Shown here: in pieces, positions 8,613-17,609 of the stretch
Position numbering within the stretch: position 1 is the first letter of the stretch
How the letters are laid out: each line of letters begins with the position of its first letter
Assembly (NCBI GenBank): GCA_913775725.1
Contig: CAJYNG010000009.1
Coordinates: 124,001-188,000, forward strand
From: an uncultured Stenotrophomonas sp.
Lineage (GTDB): Bacteria > Pseudomonadota > Gammaproteobacteria > Xanthomonadales > Xanthomonadaceae
DNA: 64,000 nucleotides
Direction: 5' to 3'
Notes under the pieces: model-generated
The model's database searches: none
Seen by the model: the letters and a program-made list of their open reading frames with translations, nothing else
What the model was told of the DNA's origin: nothing
Translations under genes and position numbers: made by a program

Positions 8613-11600
8613 TGTACGGTGCCGGCCGCCAACAGTTCGATCTCCGCCAGCGGCAGCCGTGCCGGTGCCGCCAGGCGCAGGCGGTACTCGCTGTAACGAC
8701 CGGGTTTGGCGATGCGGAACGGACGGGTCTGGCGGGCGGATTCGAAGTCTTCGCCGCTGCGCTGGTCGAGCACGACCCAGCTGCCGCTGCCGTTGCGTGC
8801 TTCCAGCGTCCACTCACCGCCGAGGATGCGGCCGTCACCGCTGGTCAGCGTGTACATCGTCGGGGTGCCCTCGGCCAGGCCGGTCAGCGCGATGGTTGCG
8901 CCGCCGCCCACGCCCACCGTCGTGCCAGCGTCGTCATCAACCAGCGCGGGCAGGGCACGGCCATCGGCCAACGTCGCCTTCGCGCCGCTGCCGAGCAGGT
9001 CGTGCAGCAGCTGCGGGCGCTGACCGCGCGCGGTCAACGAGCGCGGCACGTCATCCACGCCGCTGCCCCAGCGCGACGGCTGCGGTCCCATCACGAAGTC
9101 CAGCGTCGCACCCTTGGCGATCAGGTCGTGCGGCACCCAGGTCTTCGTCCAGGGCTGGCCGTTGATCTTCAGCGACTGCACGTAGACGTTCTCACGCGAG
9201 TTGTTGGCCGCGTTCACGGTCAGCACCGCGCCGCCCTGCAGCTCCACCCGTGCGTGCTGGAAGGCCGGCGAGCCGATCACATACTCCGGGGCGCCCATGC
9301 GCAGCGGGTACAGGCCCAGTGAGGCCAGTACGTACCATGCCGAGGTCTCGCCGTTGTCCTCATCGCCCGGGTAGCCCTGGCCGATCTCGCTGCCGACGTA
9401 CAGCCGCGACAGGATCTCGCGCACATGCTGCTGGGTCTTCCACGGCTGCCCGGCGTACAGGTACATCCACGGGATGTGGTGCGCCGGCTGGTTGCTGTGC
9501 GCATACATGCCCATGCGCACGTCGCGTGCTTCGGTCATCTCATGGATGGTGCCGCCATAGGAACCGGCCAGTGCCGGGTCCGCGGTTTCCGGTGTGGCGA
9601 AGAAGGTATCCAGCTTCGCCGCCAGCTTCTCGCGGCCACCGTACAGCGCCGCCAGGCCCTCGCCATCGTGGGCGGCGGTGAAAGCGAAGGTCCAGCCATT
9701 GGATTCGGTGTAGTCGTGGCCCCACACGCGCGGGTCGTAGTCCTTGCTGTCCACGCGCCAGCGGCCATCGGCGGTGCGGCCCTGGAAGAAGCCGGCGGCC
9801 GGATCGAACATCGTCGCGTAGCTGGCCGCGCGGTGGCGGAAGTAGTCGGCCTCGGTGTTGTAGCGTTCGCGCAGCGCCGGCGTGGTCGCGCGCTTGGCCA
9901 GGGCATCGGCCATGTTGGCGATGCCGAAATCGTTGAGCGCGCCTTCCATCGTCCACGACATGCCTTCGTGCACGTCGGCGCTGGCGTAGCCACGGAAGGT
10001 CGAACGATCCATGCCCTTGCGGCCGACATGGCGGTCGGGCGGCACCACGGTCGCGTTCTTCAGGGCGGCGGCGTAGGCCTCGGCCGGATCGAAGCCGCTG
10101 ATGCCCTTCAGCCACGCATCGGCGAAGGCCACGTCCGAGCTGGTGCCGACCATCAGGTCGGCGTAACCCGGCGATGACCAGCGCGCGATCCAGCCGCCGG
10201 CGCGGTACTGCTCGATGAAGCCCTGCACCAGCTGGCCGGCATCGTCAGGCGTGAACAGCGCATAGGCCGGCCAGGTGGTGCGGAAAGTGTCCCAGAAGCC
10301 GTTGTTGACGAACACCTTGCCATCGCGCACGGCGGCGAAGCTGCGCTTCGCGCTGCCCTCGGTGTTGTCGTCGCTGGCGCTGGCCTGGTTGGCGTAGCGC
10401 CAGTCAGGCGCGGCCGCGGTTCCGGCATTCTCGTGGCCGGAATTGGGATACAGGAACAGCCGGTACAGGCTGGAATACAACGTGGTCTTCTGGTCGTCGC
10501 TGGCATCGCCGATGTCGAAGCGGGCCAGGCGTGCGTCCCATGCATCCTGCGCACGGCCGGCTACGCTTTCCAGCGTATCGGCCGCGGCGATTTCCAGTGC
10601 CAGGTTGTACCTTGCCTGCTCGACCGAGATCAGCGAGGTGGCGATGCGCATGGTCACCCTCCGGTCGCTGCCGGCATCGAACTTGATGTAGCCGGTCGGG
10701 CGGCCGGTGTCGAGGCGCCCACTGCTGCGCCACGGCTTGTCGAAGCGGGCCACCACGTACATGCGGCTGGCGCCGTTGGACAGGCCGCTGCGCGTGTCGG
10801 TGTAGCCGGACAGCGTCTGCGTGGCGGCGTCCAGGGTCAGGCCGCCACGCGCATCGACATTGTCGAACAGCAGGTTGGCGTCGCCGCCCTCGGGGAAATC
10901 GAAGCGGAACAGCGCCGCATGATCGGTCGGCGCGATCGATGCCGCGACGCCGTTGTCGAAGCGCACGTCGTATCGGTAGGGGCGCGCGCTTTCATGGCTG
11001 CGATCGAACGACAGCGCGCGCTTGCGGCGGTCGGCGTCCGGCACACCACGGCTGGCCGAGGGCATCACCTGGAAGGTCTGGCGGTCGCCCATCCATGGGC
11101 TGGGCTGATGGCTCAGCGCAAGCGCCTGCAGCTGCGGACGGTTCTGTGCGTCGTTCTGTTCGTTCCAGCGGTACAGCCAGTTCAGTGCGCCGGCATCGGT
11201 CACCGGGGTCCAGAAGTTGAAGCCGTGCGGCACTGCGGTGGCCGGGAAATTGTTGCCGCGCGAGAAGGTGCCGTTGGCCTGAGTGCCACGGGTGGTCAGC
11301 ACCCAGTCGGAGACGCGTGTTGGCTGCTGCCTCGGTACTGTGCCCAGGTGCACATCATCGATCCAGCCGGACACCGCTGCGCCGTCGGCACTGGCCACCT
11401 CCAGCTCGATCGCGACCACGCGGCGGCCCTTCAGCGCGGGCACGTCGCCCAGCCGCACTGCCTTGCGCGCCCACTGCTGCGGGTACAGCGTCTTCGACTC
11501 GCCCTGCGCGTGTGCACCGAGTGCCACTCCATGCTGGTCACGCGCGGCGCCGGCCGAAACGCGGCTGCCGTCGTCCAACAGCAGATCCAGCGACACATAG

Positions 11601-11953
11601 GTCGAGGCCACGGTGTCCTTGCCGACGATCTCCGGCAGCACCAGCCACGACAGCGTGGTATCGGCTTCGATGGTGATGTCCGCCTTGAACAGCTCGCGCC
11701 GCGCGCTGCCGCCTTCGCTGCTGTAGCGCAGTGCGTGCAGGCCGCTGTAGCCCGCATTGCGCTTGGCGGCGTAAGGCGCCGCAGGGCCGTTGCCGATCAT
11801 GACCTGCAGTGCACCCGCGGCCTGCGACGGGGCAGGTTCGCCGGGCTCGAACGAGGTCTGCAGTCCCTGTGCCAGCACCGGCATCGCGGTAGTCGCGCAG
11901 GCCAGGGCCAGGGCGAGCGGAAGCAGGGCGCGGCGTGGATCGGACAGGGTCAT
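8609..11953 (-). CDS. Secreted GH92 family alpha-mannosidase
   Basis: A 1114-residue exo-alpha-mannosidase of glycoside hydrolase family 92, a calcium-dependent inverting family that trims alpha-linked mannose from N-glycans. The ATG at 11953 follows GGGAGA and begins a signal peptide (LLPLALALACATTAMPVLAQG). Family signatures seen: GFNFWTPVTDAGALNWLYRW and SHQPSPWMGDRQTFQVMPS in the first half; the FWDTFRTTWPAYALF stretch; then YADVHEGMSWTMEGA-like (here SADVHEGMSWTMEGALNDFG) and GYPGDEDNGETSAWYVLASLG near residue 865. A C-terminal region of about 200 residues (from around residue 910) is beta-rich and resembles a carbohydrate-binding or F5/8-type module. It overlaps the next gene by four bases. 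Confidence 0.92.
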   Translation of the reverse strand: MTLSDPRRALLPLALALACATTAMPVLAQGLQTSFEPGEPAPSQAAGALQVMIGNGPAAPYAAKRNAGYSGLHALRYSSEGGSARRELFKADITIEADTTLSWLVLPEIVGKDTVASTYVSLDLLLDDGSRVSAGAARDQHGVALGAHAQGESKTLYPQQWARKAVRLGDVPALKGRRVVAIELEVASADGAAVSGWIDDVHLGTVPRQQPTRVSDWVLTTRGTQANGTFSRGNNFPATAVPHGFNFWTPVTDAGALNWLYRWNEQNDAQNRPQLQALALSHQPSPWMGDRQTFQVMPSASRGVPDADRRKRALSFDRSHESARPYRYDVRFDNGVAASIAPTDHAALFRFDFPEGGDANLLFDNVDARGGLTLDAATQTLSGYTDTRSGLSNGASRMYVVARFDKPWRSSGRLDTGRPTGYIKFDAGSDRRVTMRIATSLISVEQARYNLALEIAAADTLESVAGRAQDAWDARLARFDIGDASDDQKTTLYSSLYRLFLYPNSGHENAGTAAAPDWRYANQASASDDNTEGSAKRSFAAVRDGKVFVNNGFWDTFRTTWPAYALFTPDDAGQLVQGFIEQYRAGGWIARWSSPGYADLMVGTSSDVAFADAWLKGISGFDPAEAYAAALKNATVVPPDRHVGRKGMDRSTFRGYASADVHEGMSWTMEGALNDFGIANMADALAKRATTPALRERYNTEADYFRHRAASYATMFDPAAGFFQGRTADGRWRVDSKDYDPRVWGHDYTESNGWTFAFTAAHDGEGLAALYGGREKLAAKLDTFFATPETADPALAGSYGGTIHEMTEARDVRMGMYAHSNQPAHHIPWMYLYAGQPWKTQQHVREILSRLYVGSEIGQGYPGDEDNGETSAWYVLASLGLYPLRMGAPEYVIGSPAFQHARVELQGGAVLTVNAANNSRENVYVQSLKINGQPWTKTWVPHDLIAKGATLDFVMGPQPSRWGSGVDDVPRSLTARGQRPQLLHDLLGSGAKATLADGRALPALVDDDAGTTVGVGGGATIALTGLAEGTPTMYTLTSGDGRILGGEWTLEARNGSGSWVVLDQRSGEDFESARQTRPFRIAKPGRYSEYRLRLAAPARLPLAEIELLAAGTVQ

Positions 11954-12376
11954 GCAAGGGTCTCCCGGAAGGGCAGGCGGCGGGCAGAACCCGCATCGGC
12001 GGACACCACGGACAGCATCGCTCCGCCCGCCGGGATGGCAGTGGAAGAGGCGATGCCGGTCCGGTGGGGGCGGGCCATGCGATCGGGTCGGATTGAGGTG
12101 GGTCGGGGTGCGACCTGGCCCGATCCTGCAACAGCCGCAGCAGCCTGACAAGTGCCATTTAGTTCGATCCAAATGCGGGAAATTTCGCGGTCGGCGGGTT
12201 TCCGGCGTCAATCCGCTGGATCGATTGAAGGTTTTCCGCCAGTGCGCGGCCTTGGATCTGCCGTGCAAGCCCGCGAGGAAACGCCCCGCGGCGCGCAAAG
12301 ACCTGTTGTTGCGCAATGTCGGGGCGGCCCGGATGCTAGAATCACAGGCCTCGCAACCCGTTCATCGACATCCGCC
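11954..12376. other. Intergenic region between the mannosidase and the small zinc protein gene
   Basis: A 423-base divergent gap. It must carry the promoter for the leftward mannosidase and one for the rightward zf-CHCC gene. A locally AT-richer stretch lies at 12154-12193. I see no palindromic repeat, RNA or convincing small gene. Confidence 0.4.
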
Positions 12377-12574
12377 ATGAGCCATACCGCCACTGCGCCC
12401 GCCAACGCCGAGAAGCGCTACACCGTGCACCGCAGCGATCTGCCGCTGAGCTGCCCGACCCCGGAAATGGCGCTGTGGAACTCGCATCCGCGCGTGTACC
12501 TGCCGATCGAAGACGAGCCCAATGGCGAAGCGCAGTGCCCGTACTGCGGTTCCGTGTTCGTGCTGGCCGACTAA
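12377..12574 (+). CDS. Small zinc-finger protein, zf-CHCC family
   Basis: A 65-residue protein of the zf-CHCC family, related to the zinc-binding part of respiratory subunit NDUFS6. The putative metal ligands are the Cys of LPLSCPTP, the His of WNSHPRVYLPIED, and the pair in AQCPYCGSVF, which gives the C-H-C-C pattern. Bacterial members are short stand-alone proteins of unknown function. The ATG at 12377 is 15 bases before the end of the previous line of possible starts and gives the family's normal length. The glycosyltransferase gene starts only 15 bases after its stop, so they may be co-transcribed; a shared function is not implied by the families. Confidence 0.88.
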   Translation: MSHTATAPANAEKRYTVHRSDLPLSCPTPEMALWNSHPRVYLPIEDEPNGEAQCPYCGSVFVLAD

Positions 12575-12589
12575 GCGGCCGCCCCTTCG

Positions 12590-13705
12590 ATGCGCCGATT
12601 GACCGTGGTGCAGTTGCTGCCGGCGCTGCACTCCGGCGGTGTCGAGCGTTCGACCCTGGAAATCGCTGCGGCCCTCGTCGCTGCCGGCCATCGTGCGCTG
12701 GTGGTCTCCGCCGGTGGCCGCCTGGTGCAGCCGTTGCTCGATAGCGGTGCCGAGCACCTCACCCTCGACATCGGCCGCAAATCGCTGCTGACCCTGCGCC
12801 ACCTGCCGACCCTGCGCCGCCTGTTCGCCGAAGTGGGCGCGGATATCGTGCATGCCCGTTCGCGGCTGCCGGCCTGGCTGGGCCTGTACGCGATCCGCGC
12901 CATGCCCGCCGCACAGCGCCCGCACTGGGTGACCACCGTGCACGGGTTGAATTCGCCCAGTCGCTACAGCGCGGTGATGACCAGCGGCGAACGCGTGATC
13001 TGCGTGTCCAACAGCGTGCGCGACTACGTGCAGCGGCACTATCCGACGGTTCCCGAAGCGCGGCTGCAGGTGATTCCGCGCGGCGTCGATGTCGCACAGT
13101 TTCCGCGTGTGGCCCGCGCCGACCGCCGGCCACGACTGGCGCTGGCAGCCGATTACCCGTGGCTGGCGCAGGTTGAGGGCCCGCTGCTGCTGCTGCCGGG
13201 GCGGGGCACCCGGTTGAAGGGACATGTTCATGCGCTGCAGTTGCTGGCGGATGTACGCGCGGCCGGTGTGCCGGCACAGCTGTGGATGCTGGGCACCGAT
13301 GAACCGGGCCGTGAAGCCTACGTGGCCGACCTGCGCCGGCAGGCCGCTGCTTTGGGCGTGACCGACGCCGTGCAGATCAGCACGCCGACCGCGCGTATCG
13401 CCCAGGCCTATGCGGCCAGCGATCTGGTGCTGCAGCTGTCGGACAAGCCCGAAGCATTCGGCCGTACCGTGGTCGAGGCGCTGTCGGTCGGCCGTCCGGT
13501 GCTGGGCTGGGATCATGGTGGCGTCGGCGAACTGCTTCGGCAGCTGCAGCCCACTGGCGCGGTGCCGCTGGGTGATGCACGCGCGCTGGGTGAACGTGCG
13601 CTGGCCCTGCTGGCGCAGTCGCCGTCCTTGCCGACCCGCATCCCGTTTACCCTGCAGGCCATGCAGCGCGATACCCTCCGCCTCTATGCCGACCTCGCCG
13701 GCTGA
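12590..13705 (+). CDS. GT4-type glycosyltransferase
   Basis: A 371-residue retaining GT-B glycosyltransferase. The N-terminal domain opens with VVQLLPALHSGGVERSTLEIA, the usual acceptor-side glycine loop of family 4 enzymes. A short bridging segment with WVTTVHGLNSPSRYS and VICVSNSVRDYV is followed by the C-terminal nucleotide-sugar domain (LLLPGRGTRLKGH) and the EX7E-type motif region DKPEAFGRTVVEALSVGRPVLGWDHGG. The next gene, an O-antigen-ligase-like protein, starts inside its last 20 bases, so the two are co-translated. It is likely involved in cell-surface glycan or LPS core assembly; the sugar donor cannot be predicted. Confidence 0.88.
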   Translation: MRRLTVVQLLPALHSGGVERSTLEIAAALVAAGHRALVVSAGGRLVQPLLDSGAEHLTLDIGRKSLLTLRHLPTLRRLFAEVGADIVHARSRLPAWLGLYAIRAMPAAQRPHWVTTVHGLNSPSRYSAVMTSGERVICVSNSVRDYVQRHYPTVPEARLQVIPRGVDVAQFPRVARADRRPRLALAADYPWLAQVEGPLLLLPGRGTRLKGHVHALQLLADVRAAGVPAQLWMLGTDEPGREAYVADLRRQAAALGVTDAVQISTPTARIAQAYAASDLVLQLSDKPEAFGRTVVEALSVGRPVLGWDHGGVGELLRQLQPTGAVPLGDARALGERALALLAQSPSLPTRIPFTLQAMQRDTLRLYADLAG

Positions 13706-15017
13706 CCCCGCCGTCACCGTGCGCGACGACCGCGCCGGGCGCTGGGCGCCCTGGTGGGTGCTGGCGTACGTGGCGCTGTGGCCGTTGCCGGGCATCGCTG
13801 AAACCGTGCTCGGTCTTGGCGCGGTCTACGCCGCCGCGCGCATGGTCATGCGCCGCCTGCAGCGCCGCCCGCACCTATTGAGCACGGCAGCCTGGGCGCT
13901 GACCTCGATCCTGTTCCTCGGCTATTGGCTGCCGCAGGCATTTTCGGCGTTTGATGCGATCGATCCGGCAGCGTCGTGGACGAAGGCGGCCGCTGGCCTG
14001 CGCTACCTGCCCTTCATGTGGCTGGTGGCGATCGCGGTGGCCACGCCGGAACGGAGGCGGCTGACCTTCGGTGGCCTCGCATTGATCACCGCTGCGTGGA
14101 CGCTGGATGCGCTGGTGCAGGCGGTAGTGGGTATCAGCCCGTGGTTCTGGTCACTGGAGCAGCTGAAGCTGGCGGTGAGCGGCCATGCGCTGTGCCCGGC
14201 AGATGAGGCTGCCGTGGCCGACCGGCTCAGTGGCGCCCTGGGGCCGTGCAACCTGAAATTCGGCCAGGTGTTGGCCAGCCTGTCGCCGTTCCTGTTGCTG
14301 CCGATGGCGCGCCGCTTCGGCAATGCGGGCTGGGTGCTGGCGGCCGCCGCGCTGGGCAGTGTGCTGCTGCTGGCCGGCTCGCGTGCCTCGTGGATCACCT
14401 TTGCACTGGTGCTGGCCTACAGCGGCGTACGCCAGTTCGGCTGGAAGCGGCTGGCGATGCTGTCGCTGGTTGCTGTTCTCGGGGCAGGGGTGCTGACCGC
14501 CAGCGTGCCGCAGCTGCGCGATCGCTTCGCACGTACGGCGATGGCCTGGGATGGAGGCGAACGGGGTGTCGACGAAGCGCTGTCCGGTCGCGCGCGGATC
14601 TGGGAAGCCGCCGTCTGCATGATTGAAGAGCACCCGGTCAACGGGGTCGGCGCGCGCGGTTTCCGCGATGCCTATCCGGCCTGCGTGGCCGACGAAGGAC
14701 CGGCGGTGTGGGGTAATGCCCCCGCGTTGCACGCCCATCAGATCGTGCTGGAAATCCTGGCAGAAACCGGCGTGCTGGGCCTGCTGTTGTGGCTGGCGGC
14801 GGTGGCCCAGGCCTGGCGGGCATGGCGTTATGCGCCGGCCGCCGCCCGTGAGCGTGCGCGGCCGGCGATGCTGGCGCTGGCGGTCACGGTGTTCCCGCTC
14901 AATACCCACCTGGCGTTCTATTCAGCGTTCTGGGGGGGGCTGACCGTGCTGCTGGCAGCGCTGTTCGCCGGCAGCCTGCTGGCGCGCGAATCGGATGAGT
15001 CTTCGCCGATGCAGTAG
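13686..15017 (+). CDS. O-antigen ligase family integral membrane protein (WaaL-like)
   Basis: A 443-residue polytopic inner-membrane protein of the Wzy_C/O-antigen ligase family, which joins undecaprenyl-linked glycans to lipid A-core or to other acceptors. The ATG at 13686 lies inside the end of the glycosyltransferase gene (20-base overlap). There are about ten hydrophobic helices, a basic LLAGSRASWITFAL segment and the large periplasmic loop with LSGRARIWEAAVCMIEEHPVNGVGARGFRDAYPAC, then APALHAHQIVLEILAETGVLGLLLWLAA. The RxxxW and H-containing periplasmic motifs are characteristic. Its TAG stop falls inside a GTAG-type palindromic repeat. Neighbouring LPS genes support a surface-glycan role. 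Confidence 0.85.
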   Translation: MPTSPADPAVTVRDDRAGRWAPWWVLAYVALWPLPGIAETVLGLGAVYAAARMVMRRLQRRPHLLSTAAWALTSILFLGYWLPQAFSAFDAIDPAASWTKAAAGLRYLPFMWLVAIAVATPERRRLTFGGLALITAAWTLDALVQAVVGISPWFWSLEQLKLAVSGHALCPADEAAVADRLSGALGPCNLKFGQVLASLSPFLLLPMARRFGNAGWVLAAAALGSVLLLAGSRASWITFALVLAYSGVRQFGWKRLAMLSLVAVLGAGVLTASVPQLRDRFARTAMAWDGGERGVDEALSGRARIWEAAVCMIEEHPVNGVGARGFRDAYPACVADEGPAVWGNAPALHAHQIVLEILAETGVLGLLLWLAAVAQAWRAWRYAPAAARERARPAMLALAVTVFPLNTHLAFYSAFWGGLTVLLAALFAGSLLARESDESSPMQ

Positions 15018-15083
15018 TTGCCAACCTTGGTTGGCTCCTCGGGACCAGCCTCGGTTCATCGGCGCCAAGCAAGGTTGGCGACT
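15014..15083. repeat. GTAG-type (SMAG-like) palindromic repeat dimer overlapping the waaL-like stop codon
   Basis: gtagttgccaaccttggttggc begins with GTAG at 15014, and the stop TAG (15015-15017) of the preceding gene is part of it. An inverted partner, gccaagcaaggttggcgact, ends at about 15083. The arms can fold as two small hairpins or one larger one. This matches the general form of the SMAG palindromes known from S. maltophilia. Confidence 0.7.
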
Positions 15084-15117
15084 GCCATGAGCACGCCGGC
15101 TCTTCCACCGCATCCGG

Positions 15118-16035
15118 TTACTTGTAGAAGTCGCTCCGCCCACCCGGCTGGCGCTTGAAACGACGGTGGATCCACAGGTACTGGTCGGGCGCCTCGCGCA
15201 CCATCTCTTCGATGGCCTGGTTGACCCGCGTGGTATCGGCTTCCACATCCTCGCTGGGGAAATTCTCCAGCGGCGCACCGATCTTCAGGAAGTAGCTGCC
15301 GCCTTCGCGGCGGTGGAAATACGGAATCACCGCGCAGCCGGTCATCCGTGCCAGCTGGTGGGTGGCGGTGATGGTGGACGCGGTGTGGCCGAAGAACGGC
15401 ACGAACACGGTGTCCTTGCCACGCATGTCCTGGTCCGGTGCATACCAGAGGAAGCCACCCTTCTTCAGGTGCCGCACGGTGGCGCGGATGTCCTCGTTGG
15501 CGAACATCGCCTTGGCATAGCGCAGGCGACCGAACTTCACCGCCCATTCGTATACCGGGTTCTTGTGCTTCCGGTACATGCCCGAAAGATCAACGTAGTC
15601 GCACAGCAGGCGCCCGCACATTTCCAGGGTCATGAAGTGGCCGGAGACCAGCAGCACGCCACGGCCTTCGGCCTGCATCTGCCGCAGGTGCTCCAGGCCT
15701 TCGATCTGCACCTGCGGGCGGATGCGGTCGATACTGCCCCACCAGGCACGGATGCACTCGAACACGCCCACGCCCAGCGCATCGAAGCTGTCGCGTACCA
15801 GGCGTTGCCGCCAGGCTTCATCCTTTTCGGGGAAGCACAGCTGCAGATTGACCTCGGCGGCGCGACGGCGGCTGCCGAGCAGGCGCCAGGTGATCCAGCC
15901 GACGCCCCGGCCCAGCGCACGCTGCAGCATCCACGGCAGGCGGGCGATGGCGAAGGCGCCGAACATGGCGGCGAACATCGGCCAGTTGCGCGGATCGCGC
16001 AGCGACGGGCGGACGGCGGTGGAGGCATCGGACAT
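15118..16035 (-). CDS. lpxL: Lipid A biosynthesis lauroyl-type acyltransferase (LpxL/HtrB family)
   Basis: A 305-residue inner-membrane acyltransferase that adds a secondary acyl chain to Kdo-lipid A. The family's catalytic HX4E is seen as HFMTLE in VLLVSGHFMTLEMCGRLL. Downstream are the expected MYRKHKNPVYEW, the LWYAPDQDMRGKDTVFVPFFG stretch and the C-terminal QYLWIHRRFKRQP. A short hydrophobic anchor is near the N-terminus. It is divergent from waaA with only 60 bases between starts, which supports its placement in lipid A-Kdo assembly. Whether it transfers laurate, myristate or a branched chain cannot be told from sequence. Confidence 0.9.
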   Translation of the reverse strand: MSDASTAVRPSLRDPRNWPMFAAMFGAFAIARLPWMLQRALGRGVGWITWRLLGSRRRAAEVNLQLCFPEKDEAWRQRLVRDSFDALGVGVFECIRAWWGSIDRIRPQVQIEGLEHLRQMQAEGRGVLLVSGHFMTLEMCGRLLCDYVDLSGMYRKHKNPVYEWAVKFGRLRYAKAMFANEDIRATVRHLKKGGFLWYAPDQDMRGKDTVFVPFFGHTASTITATHQLARMTGCAVIPYFHRREGGSYFLKIGAPLENFPSEDVEADTTRVNQAIEEMVREAPDQYLWIHRRFKRQPGGRSDFYK

Positions 16036-16095
16036 GGGTCCATTCTACCAAGGCGGCCGCGTGTCTTTCCCGGGGGGCTCCCGTATCCTTGCCGC

Positions 16096-17394
16096 ATGCG
16101 TAAAGACCCTGTCGAATGGATCCTGCGCGGCCTGTATTCGGTCGTGCTCTACATCCTGCTGCCGATCACCGTGTATCACCTGGTCTGGCGCGGTTTCCGG
16201 GTCCGTGAGTACTTCCGGCGCTGGGACGAGCGCTACGCCTCCTATCCACAGCCGACCGGCCAGCCACGGGTCTGGCTGCACGCGGTGTCGGTGGGCGAGG
16301 TCAATGCCGCCGCGCCGCTGGTGAACGCTCTGCGCGAGCAGCGCCCGGACATCCGCTGGGTCATCACCACCATCACCCCGACCGGTTCGGAGCGCGTGCG
16401 AGCGCTGTGGGGCGATGCGCTGGACCACGTCTACCTGCCGTACGACGTGCCCGGCAGCGTCAACCGCTTCCTCGGTCACTTCCAGCCCAGCCTTGCGCTG
16501 ATCCTGGAAACCGAACTCTGGCCGAACATGCTGTTCGGCTGCCGTGACCGGGGCGTTCCGGTCTACATCCTCAATGCGCGCCTGTCTGCGCGCTCGTTGC
16601 GCGGTTACCGGCTGCTGGCGGCGCTGATCCGGCGCGCCCTGCGTACGGTCACCTGCGTGGCCGCGCAGTCGCAGGACGACGCGGACCGCTTCGTGCAGCT
16701 GGGCGCTGCCCCGGAGCAGGTCCAGGCGCTGGGCAACCTGAAGTTCGACATCACCACTCCGGACGTGCAGGGCTTTGTCGAGCAGTTCCACGCCCGCGTG
16801 CCGGCCGGGCGTCCGGTGTGGATCGCCGCCAGTACCCACGATGGCGAAGAACAGGCGGTGGTCGACCTGCACCGTCGCCTGCGCCAGCAGCATCCCGACC
16901 TGCTGCTGCTGTGGGCGCCACGGCATCCCGAGCGCTTCCCGAAGGTAGAGGCGCTGGCGCGCGAACAGGGCTGGAACGTGGCCACCCGGCGCGCGAAGCA
17001 GTGGCCCGAGGCCGACACCGACGTGTTCGTCATCGACACCCTGGGCGAGCTGATGCCGTTCTATGCCTGCGCGCAGGTGGCATTTGTCGGCGGCAGCCTG
17101 CAGCCGATTGGTGGCCACAATCTGCTGGAGCCGGCAGCGATGGGCACCGCTGCCGTGACCGGCCCGCACCTGCACAATTTCGCCGAGATCTCGCGCCGCA
17201 TGCGTGAGGCCGGCGCACTGCTGATCGGCGAGGACGTGCAGGCGGTCGGCGACCTGTTGCAGCACCTGCTCGATGATGTACAGGCGTGCCAGGACATGGC
17301 GCGCGCTGGCTGCACGCTGGTCAGCAATGGCCGAGGCGCCCTGCAGCGCACGCTGGCGCTGGTCGCGCCGCATCTGCCACCACCGCGGAGCTGA
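16096..17394 (+). CDS. waaA: 3-deoxy-D-manno-octulosonic acid (Kdo) transferase WaaA
   Basis: A 432-residue GT30 enzyme that transfers Kdo from CMP-Kdo to lipid IVA. An N-terminal anchor (GLYSVVLYILLPITVYHLV) is followed by RVWLHAVSVGEVNAAAPLV with the conserved acidic residue, then ALILETELWPNML and LNARLSARSLRGY. The C-terminal CMP-Kdo domain shows VWIAASTHDGEEQAV, LLLWAPRHPERF and FVGGSLQPIGGHNLLEPAAMG. The ATG at 16096 gives the family N-terminus; the frame upstream overlaps the divergent lpxL gene and is not used. Whether it adds one or two Kdo residues is not readable. Confidence 0.95.
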   Translation: MRKDPVEWILRGLYSVVLYILLPITVYHLVWRGFRVREYFRRWDERYASYPQPTGQPRVWLHAVSVGEVNAAAPLVNALREQRPDIRWVITTITPTGSERVRALWGDALDHVYLPYDVPGSVNRFLGHFQPSLALILETELWPNMLFGCRDRGVPVYILNARLSARSLRGYRLLAALIRRALRTVTCVAAQSQDDADRFVQLGAAPEQVQALGNLKFDITTPDVQGFVEQFHARVPAGRPVWIAASTHDGEEQAVVDLHRRLRQQHPDLLLLWAPRHPERFPKVEALAREQGWNVATRRAKQWPEADTDVFVIDTLGELMPFYACAQVAFVGGSLQPIGGHNLLEPAAMGTAAVTGPHLHNFAEISRRMREAGALLIGEDVQAVGDLLQHLLDDVQACQDMARAGCTLVSNGRGALQRTLALVAPHLPPPRS

Positions 17395-17609
17395 GGCGGA
17401 TACCGGCGGCAGGCGGGTCGGCTGACGTGATCGACTGCATCAATTCTGCTTAGCGACCGGAATCCTGTCGCAGCAGGACCGGTTACGGGCCTTCCATCGT
17501 GTCTGCGGTCACATCACCGAGCCCCCGGTACAGATTCTGATACCGCCCCTTGGCGCAGGCTGCCAGCCTGCTGCCGACCGCACCTGGGCGGATATCAAGG
17601 GGACTTGCG

